A program made the position numbers and the translations under genes. From an uncultured Prevotella sp. (GTDB lineage: Bacteria > Bacteroidota > Bacteroidia > Bacteroidales > Bacteroidaceae), in the NCBI GenBank assembly GCA_944320235.1, contig CALUGQ010000013.1, positions 1-60,720 on the forward strand: DNA of 60,720 nucleotides, written 5' to 3'. Shown piece after piece: positions 7,958 to 16,356 of this stretch. How positions within the stretch are numbered: position 1 is the stretch's first letter; each line of letters begins with the position of its first letter. Under the pieces are notes generated by a model. That model searched no databases and was not told where the DNA came from. It was given only the letters and a program-made list of their open reading frames with translations.

Positions 7958-10900
7958 TCATTTGAGCCGCAGCTTCACGGCCTGCGTGCGCCCCGCGCCG
8001 TCGGTGAGCCGCAGGATGTACACGCCAGGCTGGCGGGCAGCGAGGCTGGGCGAGCCGCCCGCGGCCACGTCCACCTGCGCCCCGGCGGCGGAGAAGAGCG
8101 CGGCCCGGCTGCCCTCGGGCAGTCCGCCGACATTCACGCGCAGCCCGCTGATGCCAATCTCCAAGCCGTCGAGCGGCAACCGCCCGACAGCCGACGGCCC
8201 GCTTACGAAGAACTCGCCCCAGAACATGAACAACGGCATGTCGGTGCAAGTCATCTCCACGCTGTACCAACCTGTCTCCATGATGGCGTACAAGCCTCCC
8301 AGCGGCGGCATCTCGGCGCCGTCGCGGGCAAGTTTGACAACCACCGGGTGGCCGTCGGCGGAGAACAGCTCGCCGCTGAGGTCGAGCACGTCGCCCGTGC
8401 CGGGATCGAACGGCGGCTGATACCACAGGCTGACGGGTCTGTCGTTCCCGATGGAGCCGTTTACCACGGCGGCCTGCATACGGTCGGGTATCTGCGAGAA
8501 GCCAAACGAGTTGCCTGTGCAGCCCAGTTTTAAGAGCTTGGCCTCCGGTGCAAAGGCCAACCGCCTTATGCGGTTGTACTCGCAGTAGAGATACTTCAGG
8601 CTCGTGTTTTCGGTGAGGTCAAGCTCCGTGAGCTGGTTTATGTCGCACGACAATGTGTGCAGCAAGAGGCACGGCGACACGTCGAGCGAGGTGAGCGCGT
8701 TGGCACCGAGGTGAAGCTCGTAAAGCCCCGGCATGGTGGAAAGGTCTATGCGGTCGAGCTGCATCCCGTTTATCTCAAGGTAGAGCAGTCCCGACATGGA
8801 CTGCGTGTGCAGGCCCGACATCCTTACGCTGCCATAGGCATCGGCGGCTCTTATGGTTACCCGCGACGGCCCGTCTATCGCTATGGCATGGCGTGTGGTG
8901 CCGGCGGGCAGGCTGTAGGGCGTTTCGCCGTTGCCTCCCTGCCATACCACGCGCCCTTGGCCGTCGTAAACCTCGTAGCCGTTGCTGCTGCGCACATCCA
9001 GGAGCACCTCGCACGGCTTGTCGGCGGTGAGGTCGAAGCTCATGTGCGCGGCGTCGAGGTCGGCCTTGCTCACGGTGTATGCCGCGGTGGCTGTTACGTT
9101 GGCACCGGCGGCGAACTCGGCCACGGGCGCGCCGTAGCCCTGCCCGCCCACGCTCCAGCCGGCAAACGAGCACGCCTTCCCGCCCTGGGTCTCTGCCGTG
9201 GCGGAGGCTTCGATGCGCACCTCCTGGCCCGGGGCGTAAAGCCCGGCGCCCTTGAGCACCGCGCCGTCCACAGCCGACTTGGTGCGCACAGTGTATCCAT
9301 ACTCATCTATCTGCTGGCAGCGGCTCCAGTCTGCGTCGGCAAAGTACAGGCCGCGGCTGCCTATAGGCACGTGGAGCGTGACGGCCTCGAGCACGCCCTC
9401 GCCGAAAGCATCGCCGTAGCCGGGGGCGACTGTGTCGGCGGCCAAGTATATGTCGGTGAGCGCGGGGCTGCCGTTCACTACATCAATGCCACCAAGGTCG
9501 GCGGGCAGGCGCAGCGTGGTCAGCGAGGTGAGGTTGAGGAGCGAGGATATGCTTTCAAGGGCGTAGCAGCCCTGCAGGTCAAGCTCGGTGAGCTTGGTGC
9601 AGCCCACGATGCCGTCGCCCGCTATGTTGCGGAGCGTAGATGGCAGGCGCAGCGTGGTGAGCGATGACTGCATGTGGCGATTGCGGGAGCCGCCGGTCAC
9701 CACCACGCGCGTGGAGGGCGCTTCGGCCTGCATGGCCTCGGGCAGCAGGCCGAAGCTGATGCCGTAGTACTCCTGCAGGGGCGAGGCCGAGAAGTCCACC
9801 ACCTCCAGCAGCGGGCAGTAGCTCGGCCCTGTGGCCTCGCGCAGCCGGGTGGCGGCCGAGGCGTCAAGCGTGCGCAGATGCAGCATATTGCTTATCGTGA
9901 GCCTTTCGAGCGAGGCGGGCAGGCGCAGCGTCTCCACGTTCCAGCCACCCACGCTGAGTTCGCGCAGCCCCTCGGGCAGCGTCACGGTCTCCACGGGGCC
10001 ATCTGCCCCGTAGAGCTTCTGCAGGCCGGCGGGCAGCAGCAGCGTGCGCAGGCGGTAACAACCGCTGAAGGCAATCATGTCGGCAAGCCCCGTGCAAGCC
10101 GAGAGGTCGGCCTCGGCAACGAGCGACGAGTTGAATGAGTTGGCCTCAATGTCGGTGAGCGTGGATGGCAGGCGCACGGCAGTGAGCATGGGCACGCCCG
10201 TGCAGTTGATGTATGTCACGCCCTCTGGCACGGCGAGGCTGCCGCCGAGGAAGGGGCAGTCGGTGATGGTGAGCGCATACCGGCCTTGTGGCAGCACGAG
10301 CGAGCAGAGGGCGTCGCTGTTGGCGAACGCCGCCTCGCTGCCGGTGAACGTGGCTCCGGCGAGGTTGAGGAAGTGGAGGTTGGGCAACTGCGCCAGCCAC
10401 TCCACGTCGGCCTGGCCTATGGTGCCGCTCACGGTGAGGCTGCGCACGTCGGCAGCGCGCAGCCCCGTGTCGCCCACGGTGCGGGCCAGCTGGCCCTCGG
10501 TCTCGCAGCTTACCACAATCTCGTCAATCTTGTCGGTGACGTCGACGCCGGGGAACGCCTCGGCGTAGTCAGCCGGATTGGGGGCTATGACGTAAGGGCA
10601 GCTAAATTCGCCCTGCTCGCCGAAGCTCACCGTGGCCGCGCCCTTTATCTCGATGCCGCACAGGGTGGCGCCGTGCAGGGCGCTGTCGGCCACCGAGGTG
10701 ACCGTGGCCGGCAGCGTGAGGCAGCCCATGTGCCTCGGGGCAACGGCCAGCAGGCGGGTGAGCTCGCGGTCGTAAACGGCTCCGCCTATGCTCCGCGCCG
10801 TGGCAGAACCCTCCGGCACTTCTATCTCGGCGAGGTAGCCCATCTTCCAGAACGCCTCGGGGCTTACCGAGCGTAGGCCTGCGGGCAGTACTATCTTGGT

Positions 10901-11332
10901 GATGGTAGCGCCGTAGTGCCACTTGGTGAGCGAGTTGTCGCCCACCCCGGTGAAGGCGTGCACGGGCATCTCGCCGGCGCGGTAGAGGCGCGGTTTCGCG
11001 TTGCCCACAATCCAGTCGGGCAGTATCGGGGTGTAGCTGCCGCCGGTGCCGCTGTACTCGCAGATGGTGGCCTCCGAGAGGTCGAGTTCCTGCGTGGCGC
11101 CCATCGTGGCGGCCTTCAGCGTCACGAAGTCGCGCGCGTCGATGTTGCCCGTCACCTTCAGCCGCGTGGCTATGAGGGCCTGGGGAGTGAGCGCGAGCGT
11201 TCCCGCCGAGTTGGAGTGTATTGTCACTACGTCGGCTGCGAGCGTCACGCCGCCCGACAGCCACAGCATGGCCACGCCGCACAGCCACCGGGCCGCACTG
11301 CGGGTGCCAAATGTCATTTTCCTTTTGTCCAT
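7958..11332 (-). CDS. BspA-like leucine-rich-repeat surface protein with T9SS-type tail
   Basis: The 1,124-residue protein has a signal peptide (hydrophobic core LCGVAMLWLSGGV, ending TLAAD). Repeated Treponema/BspA-type leucine-rich repeats run through most of its length, for example LTTLRLPSTLRNIAGDGIVGC. An InlB-B-like beta-repeat (KSAVDGAVLKGAGLYAPGQ) follows, then a second LRR block near residues 880-970. The last ~70 residues (AALFSAAGAQV... PGVYILRL... KLRLK) match a type A sorting domain of type IX secretion. Such proteins usually sit on the cell surface and bind host or microbial partners. I placed the start at 11332 rather than the upstream in-frame codon at 11449, which precedes the promoter's expected start point. 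Confidence 0.85.
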   Translation of the reverse strand: MDKRKMTFGTRSAARWLCGVAMLWLSGGVTLAADVVTIHSNSAGTLALTPQALIATRLKVTGNIDARDFVTLKAATMGATQELDLSEATICEYSGTGGSYTPILPDWIVGNAKPRLYRAGEMPVHAFTGVGDNSLTKWHYGATITKIVLPAGLRSVSPEAFWKMGYLAEIEVPEGSATARSIGGAVYDRELTRLLAVAPRHMGCLTLPATVTSVADSALHGATLCGIEIKGAATVSFGEQGEFSCPYVIAPNPADYAEAFPGVDVTDKIDEIVVSCETEGQLARTVGDTGLRAADVRSLTVSGTIGQADVEWLAQLPNLHFLNLAGATFTGSEAAFANSDALCSLVLPQGRYALTITDCPFLGGSLAVPEGVTYINCTGVPMLTAVRLPSTLTDIEANSFNSSLVAEADLSACTGLADMIAFSGCYRLRTLLLPAGLQKLYGADGPVETVTLPEGLRELSVGGWNVETLRLPASLERLTISNMLHLRTLDASAATRLREATGPSYCPLLEVVDFSASPLQEYYGISFGLLPEAMQAEAPSTRVVVTGGSRNRHMQSSLTTLRLPSTLRNIAGDGIVGCTKLTELDLQGCYALESISSLLNLTSLTTLRLPADLGGIDVVNGSPALTDIYLAADTVAPGYGDAFGEGVLEAVTLHVPIGSRGLYFADADWSRCQQIDEYGYTVRTKSAVDGAVLKGAGLYAPGQEVRIEASATAETQGGKACSFAGWSVGGQGYGAPVAEFAAGANVTATAAYTVSKADLDAAHMSFDLTADKPCEVLLDVRSSNGYEVYDGQGRVVWQGGNGETPYSLPAGTTRHAIAIDGPSRVTIRAADAYGSVRMSGLHTQSMSGLLYLEINGMQLDRIDLSTMPGLYELHLGANALTSLDVSPCLLLHTLSCDINQLTELDLTENTSLKYLYCEYNRIRRLAFAPEAKLLKLGCTGNSFGFSQIPDRMQAAVVNGSIGNDRPVSLWYQPPFDPGTGDVLDLSGELFSADGHPVVVKLARDGAEMPPLGGLYAIMETGWYSVEMTCTDMPLFMFWGEFFVSGPSAVGRLPLDGLEIGISGLRVNVGGLPEGSRAALFSAAGAQVDVAAGGSPSLAARQPGVYILRLTDGAGRTQAVKLRLK

Positions 11333-11422
11333 AAATCTGGTTCTTAAGCTGAGTACATTGATTATTGCCCCCGCATTGAACGTGGGCTTGCCCACAGTTT
11401 CCCGGGCGCGGCTTGCTTTATG

Positions 11423-11430
11423 CAAAGGTA
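11423..11430 (-). promoter_or_regulatory. Promoter -7 box of the LRR gene
   Basis: The minus strand reads TACCTTTG, about 90 bases upstream of the chosen start at 11332. This placement excludes the longer start at 11449, which would lie upstream of the transcript. Confidence 0.65.
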
Positions 11431-11681
11431 ATATAAAAAAGTTAAACATTTTACCATCACTGATTAAATTTCATTAAAACAAGCTATCCGTAAACAAAAT
11501 TGGCAAGTCTGGCGTACCATTCATTGAAATTGCCCGGCGGCAACGAAGGCCGACAAGCCCCGGCAAGCCGCCTGCCGCCCTGCCGCCCTGCCATGCAAAA
11601 AAAGGGCAACGCGAGAAGCCCGAGACACACGCCGGCACAACCGCCTGTAAACCAGCCACTTGGCGGCAGCAGCGCAAAACG

Positions 11682-11703
11682 GCCGCCCCTGCGCAGGGGC
11701 GGC
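11682..11703. repeat. Perfect 22-bp palindrome
   Basis: Two 11-bp arms, GCCGCCCCTGC and its exact complement, meet without a spacer. With no loop it suits a protein-binding dyad better than a hairpin. It lies about 230 bases upstream of the GH127 start and 350 from the LRR start. Confidence 0.55.
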
Positions 11704-11823
11704 ACCGGAGGCCGCCCGCGGCAGGCACGCCGCCAGGGCGGCAGCCAGCGCAAAAGCAGGCAAAGAAAGCACAACGTATGTTAAAGACACAGGCAAGGGT
11801 GTCAGCCACACACATATTTTTCG

Positions 11824-11831
11824 TAACTTTA
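11824..11831 (+). promoter_or_regulatory. Possible -7 box TAACTTTA
   Basis: TAACTTTA differs from TAnnTTTG at the last base and lies 82 bases upstream of the chosen GH127 start. It is a weak candidate. Confidence 0.35.
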
Positions 11832-11912
11832 CAAGCCAAGCCTGCCCACGGCAGGCAGCCCGCGAGGGCTACGCTACAATCAATGACTAACTTCCCAAAC
11901 AAACCCAGCATC

Positions 11913-13925
11913 ATGACAAAGACCATCATCGCCCTGGCCCTGGCCGCGCTCACGGCCACTGCGGCAGAGGCAAAGAAGCAGCCGGAAAGCACAGGGTACC
12001 CGATAACGCAGGTGCCGTTCACCTCAGTGAAGATATCGCAAGGCACATTCTGGGGCCAGCGCATAAAGGCCGCGCGCGACGTGACCATACCCCTGGCCTT
12101 CAGCAAGTGCGAGAGCGAGGGCCGCTACGGCAACTTCGCCAAGGCCGCCCACCCCTCGGCCGAGTACGACGTAAGCTCGTTCATGGGCTACCCCTTTGAC
12201 GACACCGACGTGTACAAGACCATAGAGGGCGCGAGCTACGTGCTGCAGACCTACCCCGACAAGCGGCTCGAAGCCTACATAGACAGCGTGCTCGACATAG
12301 TGGCCGCCGCGCAGGAAGAGGACGGCTACCTCTACACCGCCCGCACCATCAACCCCGCCAAGCCCCACAAGTGGAGCGGCAAGCAACGCTGGGTGCAGGA
12401 GGAGGAGCTGAGCCACGAGCTTTACAACCTGGGCCACATGGTCGACGCGGCCTGCGCCCACTACCAGGCCACGGGGTCGAAGAAGTTCCTCGACATAGCC
12501 CGCCGCTACGCCGACTGCGTGGTGCGCGAGGTGGGGCCCGCCGAGGGGCAGGCCCGCGTGGTGCCCGGCCACCAGATAGCCGAGATGGCGCTGGCGCGGC
12601 TCTACGTGCTCACGGGCGATAGGAAGTACCTCGACGAGGCCAAGTTCTTCCTCGACTGGCGCGGCAAGACCAAGGTGCGCCGCGAGTACAGCCAGAGCCA
12701 CCGCCCCGTGACCGGGCAGAAGGAGGCCGTGGGCCACGCCGTGCGCGCCGGGTACATGTATGCCGGCATGGCCGACGTGGCCGCGCTCACCGGCGACTCG
12801 GCCTACATCAAGGCGATAGACGCCATCTGGCGCAACATAGTGGAGAAGAAGATGTACCTCACGGGGGGCGTGGGCGCGCGCCACTCGGGCGAGGCCTTCG
12901 GCTCCAACTACGAGCTGCCCAACCTCACGGCCTACAACGAGACGTGCGCCGCCATCTCGATGGTATACCTCAACCACCGCATGTTCCTGCTGCACGGCGA
13001 CGCCAAGTACATAGACTGCCTTGAGCGCACGCTCTACAACGGCGTGATAAGCGGCATGAGCGCCGATGGGGGCAAGTTCTTCTACCCCAACCCGCTGTCC
13101 GCCGACGGCAAGTACGGTTTCAACCACGACGGCTCGATGGAGCGGCAGGCATGGTTCGGCTGCGCCTGCTGCCCGAGCAACCTGTGCCGCTTCATACCGT
13201 CGATGCCCGGCTACGTGTACGCCACGCGCGGCGACAGCCTCTACGTGAACCTCTTCGCCGGCAACACGGCCACCATGAGCGTGGGCGGCAGGGAGGTGAC
13301 GCTGCAGCAGCAGACGCAGTACCCCTGGAGCGGCGACGTGGAGCTGAAGGTGACGCCGAAGAAGGAGGGCAGCTTCACCATGATGGTGCGCATACCCGGG
13401 TGGGTGCGCGGCGAGGTGACCCCCGGCGGTCTGTATGAGTATGCCGACTCGGCAGTGCAGGAATACTGGGTGGCCGTGAACGGCAAGCGCATCGGCGGCA
13501 GCCTGGCCAAGGGCTACCTGCCCATAACGCGCGAGTGGAAGAAGGGCGACGTGGTTAGCCTGCACATGGACATGACGCCGCGCACCGTCAAGGCCGACAG
13601 CCGCGTAAGCGCCGACCGCGGGCGCATGGCCATAAGCCGCGGGCCGCTGGTATACTGCGCCGAGTGGGCCGACAACCAGTTTGACGTGATGCACTTCGTC
13701 ATCGACGCCAAGCCGCAGTTCACCCTCACCGACGCGCCCACGCTGGCCGGTGGCGTGAAGAAGCTCGCGGCCACCGGCACGCTGCTCGAGGCAGTGGCCG
13801 ACGGCAAGCTCACGGCCACGCCCCGCGCCATAACGCTGATACCTTACTACGCATGGTGCCACCGTGGCCCGGGCCGCATGCAGGTGTGGCTCGCCGCCGG
13901 CACGGAGGTGATGGAAGAAAGGTAA
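11913..13925 (+). CDS. GH127 beta-L-arabinofuranosidase
   Basis: The 670-residue exported enzyme (signal peptide MTKTIIALAL... ending AAEA) belongs to the DUF1680/GH127 family, which removes terminal beta-L-arabinofuranose from plant glycans and glycoproteins. Family active-site features align: a Glu in HSGEAFG (E327) as acid/base, NETC (E343, C345) and CACC (C419, C420) as the zinc-bound set with the nucleophilic Cys. The spacing of 16 residues between the two Glu positions equals that in the characterised Bifidobacterium enzyme. The domain order is (alpha/alpha)6 barrel then beta-sandwich. An in-frame ATG at 11883 would add ten residues before the signal. No SusC/D pair is nearby, so it is not in a classic polysaccharide locus. 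Confidence 0.92.
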   Translation: MTKTIIALALAALTATAAEAKKQPESTGYPITQVPFTSVKISQGTFWGQRIKAARDVTIPLAFSKCESEGRYGNFAKAAHPSAEYDVSSFMGYPFDDTDVYKTIEGASYVLQTYPDKRLEAYIDSVLDIVAAAQEEDGYLYTARTINPAKPHKWSGKQRWVQEEELSHELYNLGHMVDAACAHYQATGSKKFLDIARRYADCVVREVGPAEGQARVVPGHQIAEMALARLYVLTGDRKYLDEAKFFLDWRGKTKVRREYSQSHRPVTGQKEAVGHAVRAGYMYAGMADVAALTGDSAYIKAIDAIWRNIVEKKMYLTGGVGARHSGEAFGSNYELPNLTAYNETCAAISMVYLNHRMFLLHGDAKYIDCLERTLYNGVISGMSADGGKFFYPNPLSADGKYGFNHDGSMERQAWFGCACCPSNLCRFIPSMPGYVYATRGDSLYVNLFAGNTATMSVGGREVTLQQQTQYPWSGDVELKVTPKKEGSFTMMVRIPGWVRGEVTPGGLYEYADSAVQEYWVAVNGKRIGGSLAKGYLPITREWKKGDVVSLHMDMTPRTVKADSRVSADRGRMAISRGPLVYCAEWADNQFDVMHFVIDAKPQFTLTDAPTLAGGVKKLAATGTLLEAVADGKLTATPRAITLIPYYAWCHRGPGRMQVWLAAGTEVMEER

Positions 13926-13930
13926 GATAA

Positions 13931-14114
13931 AGGTAAAAAAGTAAAAAGGTAAAAAAGTAAAAAGCTGCGCACAGATTAAAGGTAAAAAAGTAAAAAGGTA
14001 AAAAGGCTGCGCACAGATTAAAGGTAAAAAAGTAAAAAGGTAAAAAAGTAAAAAGGCTGCGCACAGATTAAAGGAAAAAAAGTAAAAAGGTAAAAAAGTA
14101 AAAGGCTGCGCACG
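13931..14114 (+). repeat. A-rich tandem repeat ending in GGCTGCGC
   Basis: Four tandem units, 50, 42, 50 and about 42 bases long (starts 13931, 13981, 14023, 14073). Each is made of GGTAAAAAAGTAAAAA modules and ends in GCTGCGCACAGATTAAA. It directly follows the GH127 stop. Loss of one internal module explains the shorter units, as expected from slippage. Confidence 0.85.
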
Positions 14115-14173
14115 GCGGCTGGCAGCAAAGGCAAGGCCGGCCAAAGAGATACACTACCGACACTTGAAAAGCA

Positions 14174-14230
14174 AAAAGGCTGCACCAAATGAACGGCGCA
14201 GCCTTTTACTTTTTTTACCTTTTTACTTTT
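14174..14230. terminator. Bidirectional terminator between convergent genes
   Basis: AAAAGGCTGC (14174-14183) pairs with GCAGCCTTTT (14198-14207), followed by a T-rich tract on the plus strand and preceded by an A-rich tract that serves the minus strand. The T-rich tract (14204-14230) is the inverse of the A-rich units after GH127. Confidence 0.75.
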
Positions 14231-16345
14231 TTACTTTTTAAAGATTTCGTCGAGCAGGCGGTCGGCGTGGCCCCACTTGTCCATCATGTAGATGACGTAG
14301 CGTATGTCAACGCCAATGCAGCGGGCCAGGTGCGAGTCGAAGAATATGTCGCTTGAGAGGCTGTCCCAGTTGCCGTCGAAGGCCAGTCCGATGAGGCGGC
14401 CCTGCCCGTCGAACATGGGCGAGCCGCTGTTGCCGCCGGTGATGTCGTTGTTGGTGAGGAAGCAGAGCTGCATCTTGCCCGATGTCTTGTCGGCATAGCG
14501 GCCGAAGTCGGTGGCCGACATGAGCTGGTGCATGACGGGCTCGGCCTTGTAGTCGGCCATGGTGTCGCCCTTCTTCATCTTCTCGACGATGCTCTCAGCC
14601 GTGGTATAATAGCCCGAGGGCTTGCCGCCGAGGGTGAATCCGCCCACCTGCCCGTAGCTCAGGCGCATGGTGAAGTTGGCGTCGCTGTAGTTGGGCATGT
14701 CCTGCTCCATGCGCAGCTTGGCCGCGCAGAGGTAGCGCTCCTGCTCGTCGATGGAGTCGTAGATGGCCTCGAGCGGTGCGTTCATGTCGCCCAGCACCTC
14801 GGTGATGTCGAGCCCCATCTTCACGCCCGGGTCTTTGAGGAACGACTTCTTGTTGATGTATATCTTCTCGCCCGGCTTCATGAGCACGGAGTTTGCCCAT
14901 ACGTAGTCAACGTACTTGCGGCAGTCGCCGCCGAAGTTGGCGTCGATGTCCTTGTAGAAGGCGGGCAGGTACTTCTCCGGCACCTGCTTGCGGTAGTTGG
15001 CCAGCAGCACGGCGTAGACCTCCTTGTCGGTGGCCTCATCCCACTTGCTGCTGTTGTCGTCGAACTCCACGTACTGTTTCTTCTTCTTTTTCTCTGGGCC
15101 TTTCACCTCCATGCCGTTATGCACGCGGATGGCGCGCGTGGCCAGCTCGTTGGTGCCGAAGAAAGTCTCGCTGAAGAACGTGCGCGAGCGTATCAGGTCG
15201 AAGCAGCCGGCGTATACGCGGGCAAGCGCGTCGAAGTCGAGCTTGCCCTTGAGGTAGCCCGTGGAGTCGACGTAGCGCTTCACCTTCTGCTCGAAGGCGG
15301 CCTTCTGGGCTACCAGCCCAATGCTGTCGATGCACTTGTTCATGCCGATGGAGTTCTTCCAGTAATTGGAGCTCGAGGCGTAGGCCGTCTCGTACTTTAT
15401 GCGCACGGCGTCGCTCTGGGCCATGTGGCGGGCCATCACCTCCTGCTTCACGCCGCGCACCTGGGCCCGCGGCTCGTTGCGCGCGTCGCGCCTCTCGCGT
15501 ATGCCGTATGACGAGAGGTAGCGGTTGGTAGTGCCGGGGTAGCCTATGGTCATGGCGAAGTCGCCGTCCTTGTAGCCGTCGAGCGACACGGGAGCCCATG
15601 CCTCTGGGTGGTAAGGCACGTTGTCCTTGCTGTAGGCGGCGGGGCCGTTGGTCTTGGGGTCGGCGTAGATGCGGAACACGGAGAAGTCGCACGTCTGGCG
15701 GGGCCACATCCAGTTGTCGGTCTCGCCGCCGAACTTGCCCATCGACTTTGGCACGGTGAACACGAGGCGCACGTCGCGGAAGTCGCGGTAGGTGGTGGCG
15801 TAGTACTTGTTGCCCTCGTAGAAGGGCTTCAGCTCCAGGCGCAGCGTGGAGTCCTTGGCCTTGACGTCTTTCGACCATGCGTTCTCAAGCGAGTCTACGA
15901 ACTCTGCCTGGCGCGATGGCTTCATGCTGTAGATGCCCATCTGGCTGAGCTTGTCGGTAACGTCCTTCTGCTCGACCATGAAGCTCACGAAGAGATCCTC
16001 GTTGGGCAGCTCGTCTTCAAACGACTTGGCGAAGAAGCCGTTCTTCATGTAGTCGTGCTCCACGGTGGAGTGGGCGTTGATGGCGCTGAAGCCGCAGTGG
16101 TGGTTGGTGAACACGAGCCCGTCGGCCGAGACGACCACACCTGAGCAGAAGTCGCCGAAGTTGAGCACGACGTTCTTCAGCGCGTTCTTCGAGGAATAAA
16201 GCCCATCGTAAGGCACGGTGAAACCATACTGCTGCATCTGGCTGTAGACGGCCTGCGGCAGGTCATAGAGCGTCCACATGCCTTCGTCGGCCACGGACGG
16301 CACCGCCGAGAGCGCGGCGGCAATCAATAATGTTGCTTTCTTCAT
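14231..16345 (-). CDS. S46 family dipeptidyl-peptidase, DPP7 type
   Basis: The 704-residue protein has a signal peptide (MKKATLLIAA... ending VADEG) and the S46 chymotrypsin-like double barrel. The catalytic His lies in TNHHCG (about residue 83), the Ser in GGNSGSP (S640), with a helical insert between them. S46 enzymes release dipeptides from peptide N-termini in the periplasm and feed asaccharolytic or proteolytic growth. The residue 18 positions after the Ser is Gly (in FDGN), as in DPP7, while DPP11 has Arg there; so a preference for hydrophobic P1 residues is expected. It starts 11 bases after the flippase stop and is probably cotranscribed with it. Confidence 0.93.
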   Translation of the reverse strand: MKKATLLIAAALSAVPSVADEGMWTLYDLPQAVYSQMQQYGFTVPYDGLYSSKNALKNVVLNFGDFCSGVVVSADGLVFTNHHCGFSAINAHSTVEHDYMKNGFFAKSFEDELPNEDLFVSFMVEQKDVTDKLSQMGIYSMKPSRQAEFVDSLENAWSKDVKAKDSTLRLELKPFYEGNKYYATTYRDFRDVRLVFTVPKSMGKFGGETDNWMWPRQTCDFSVFRIYADPKTNGPAAYSKDNVPYHPEAWAPVSLDGYKDGDFAMTIGYPGTTNRYLSSYGIRERRDARNEPRAQVRGVKQEVMARHMAQSDAVRIKYETAYASSSNYWKNSIGMNKCIDSIGLVAQKAAFEQKVKRYVDSTGYLKGKLDFDALARVYAGCFDLIRSRTFFSETFFGTNELATRAIRVHNGMEVKGPEKKKKKQYVEFDDNSSKWDEATDKEVYAVLLANYRKQVPEKYLPAFYKDIDANFGGDCRKYVDYVWANSVLMKPGEKIYINKKSFLKDPGVKMGLDITEVLGDMNAPLEAIYDSIDEQERYLCAAKLRMEQDMPNYSDANFTMRLSYGQVGGFTLGGKPSGYYTTAESIVEKMKKGDTMADYKAEPVMHQLMSATDFGRYADKTSGKMQLCFLTNNDITGGNSGSPMFDGQGRLIGLAFDGNWDSLSSDIFFDSHLARCIGVDIRYVIYMMDKWGHADRLLDEIFKK

Positions 16346-16356
16346 GTTTGTTGTAT

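Larger units (their letters stand above)
11431..11912. other. Divergent intergenic region
   Basis: About 480 bases between the divergent LRR and GH127 genes. It holds a perfect 22-bp palindrome (11682-11703) and, close to the GH127 gene, a weak -7 box. Open frames here show no conserved pattern. Confidence 0.6.

Noticed and set aside
11474-12106. 210-codon minus-strand open frame with hydrophobic segments
   Set aside because: It overlaps the GH127 signal-peptide region in antisense and is rich in Cys/Arg/Ala, typical of read-through of GC-rich non-coding DNA.
12024-14144. 706-codon minus-strand open frame
   Set aside because: It is antisense to GH127, which has all its active-site residues, and its N-terminus is translated from the A-rich tandem repeat.
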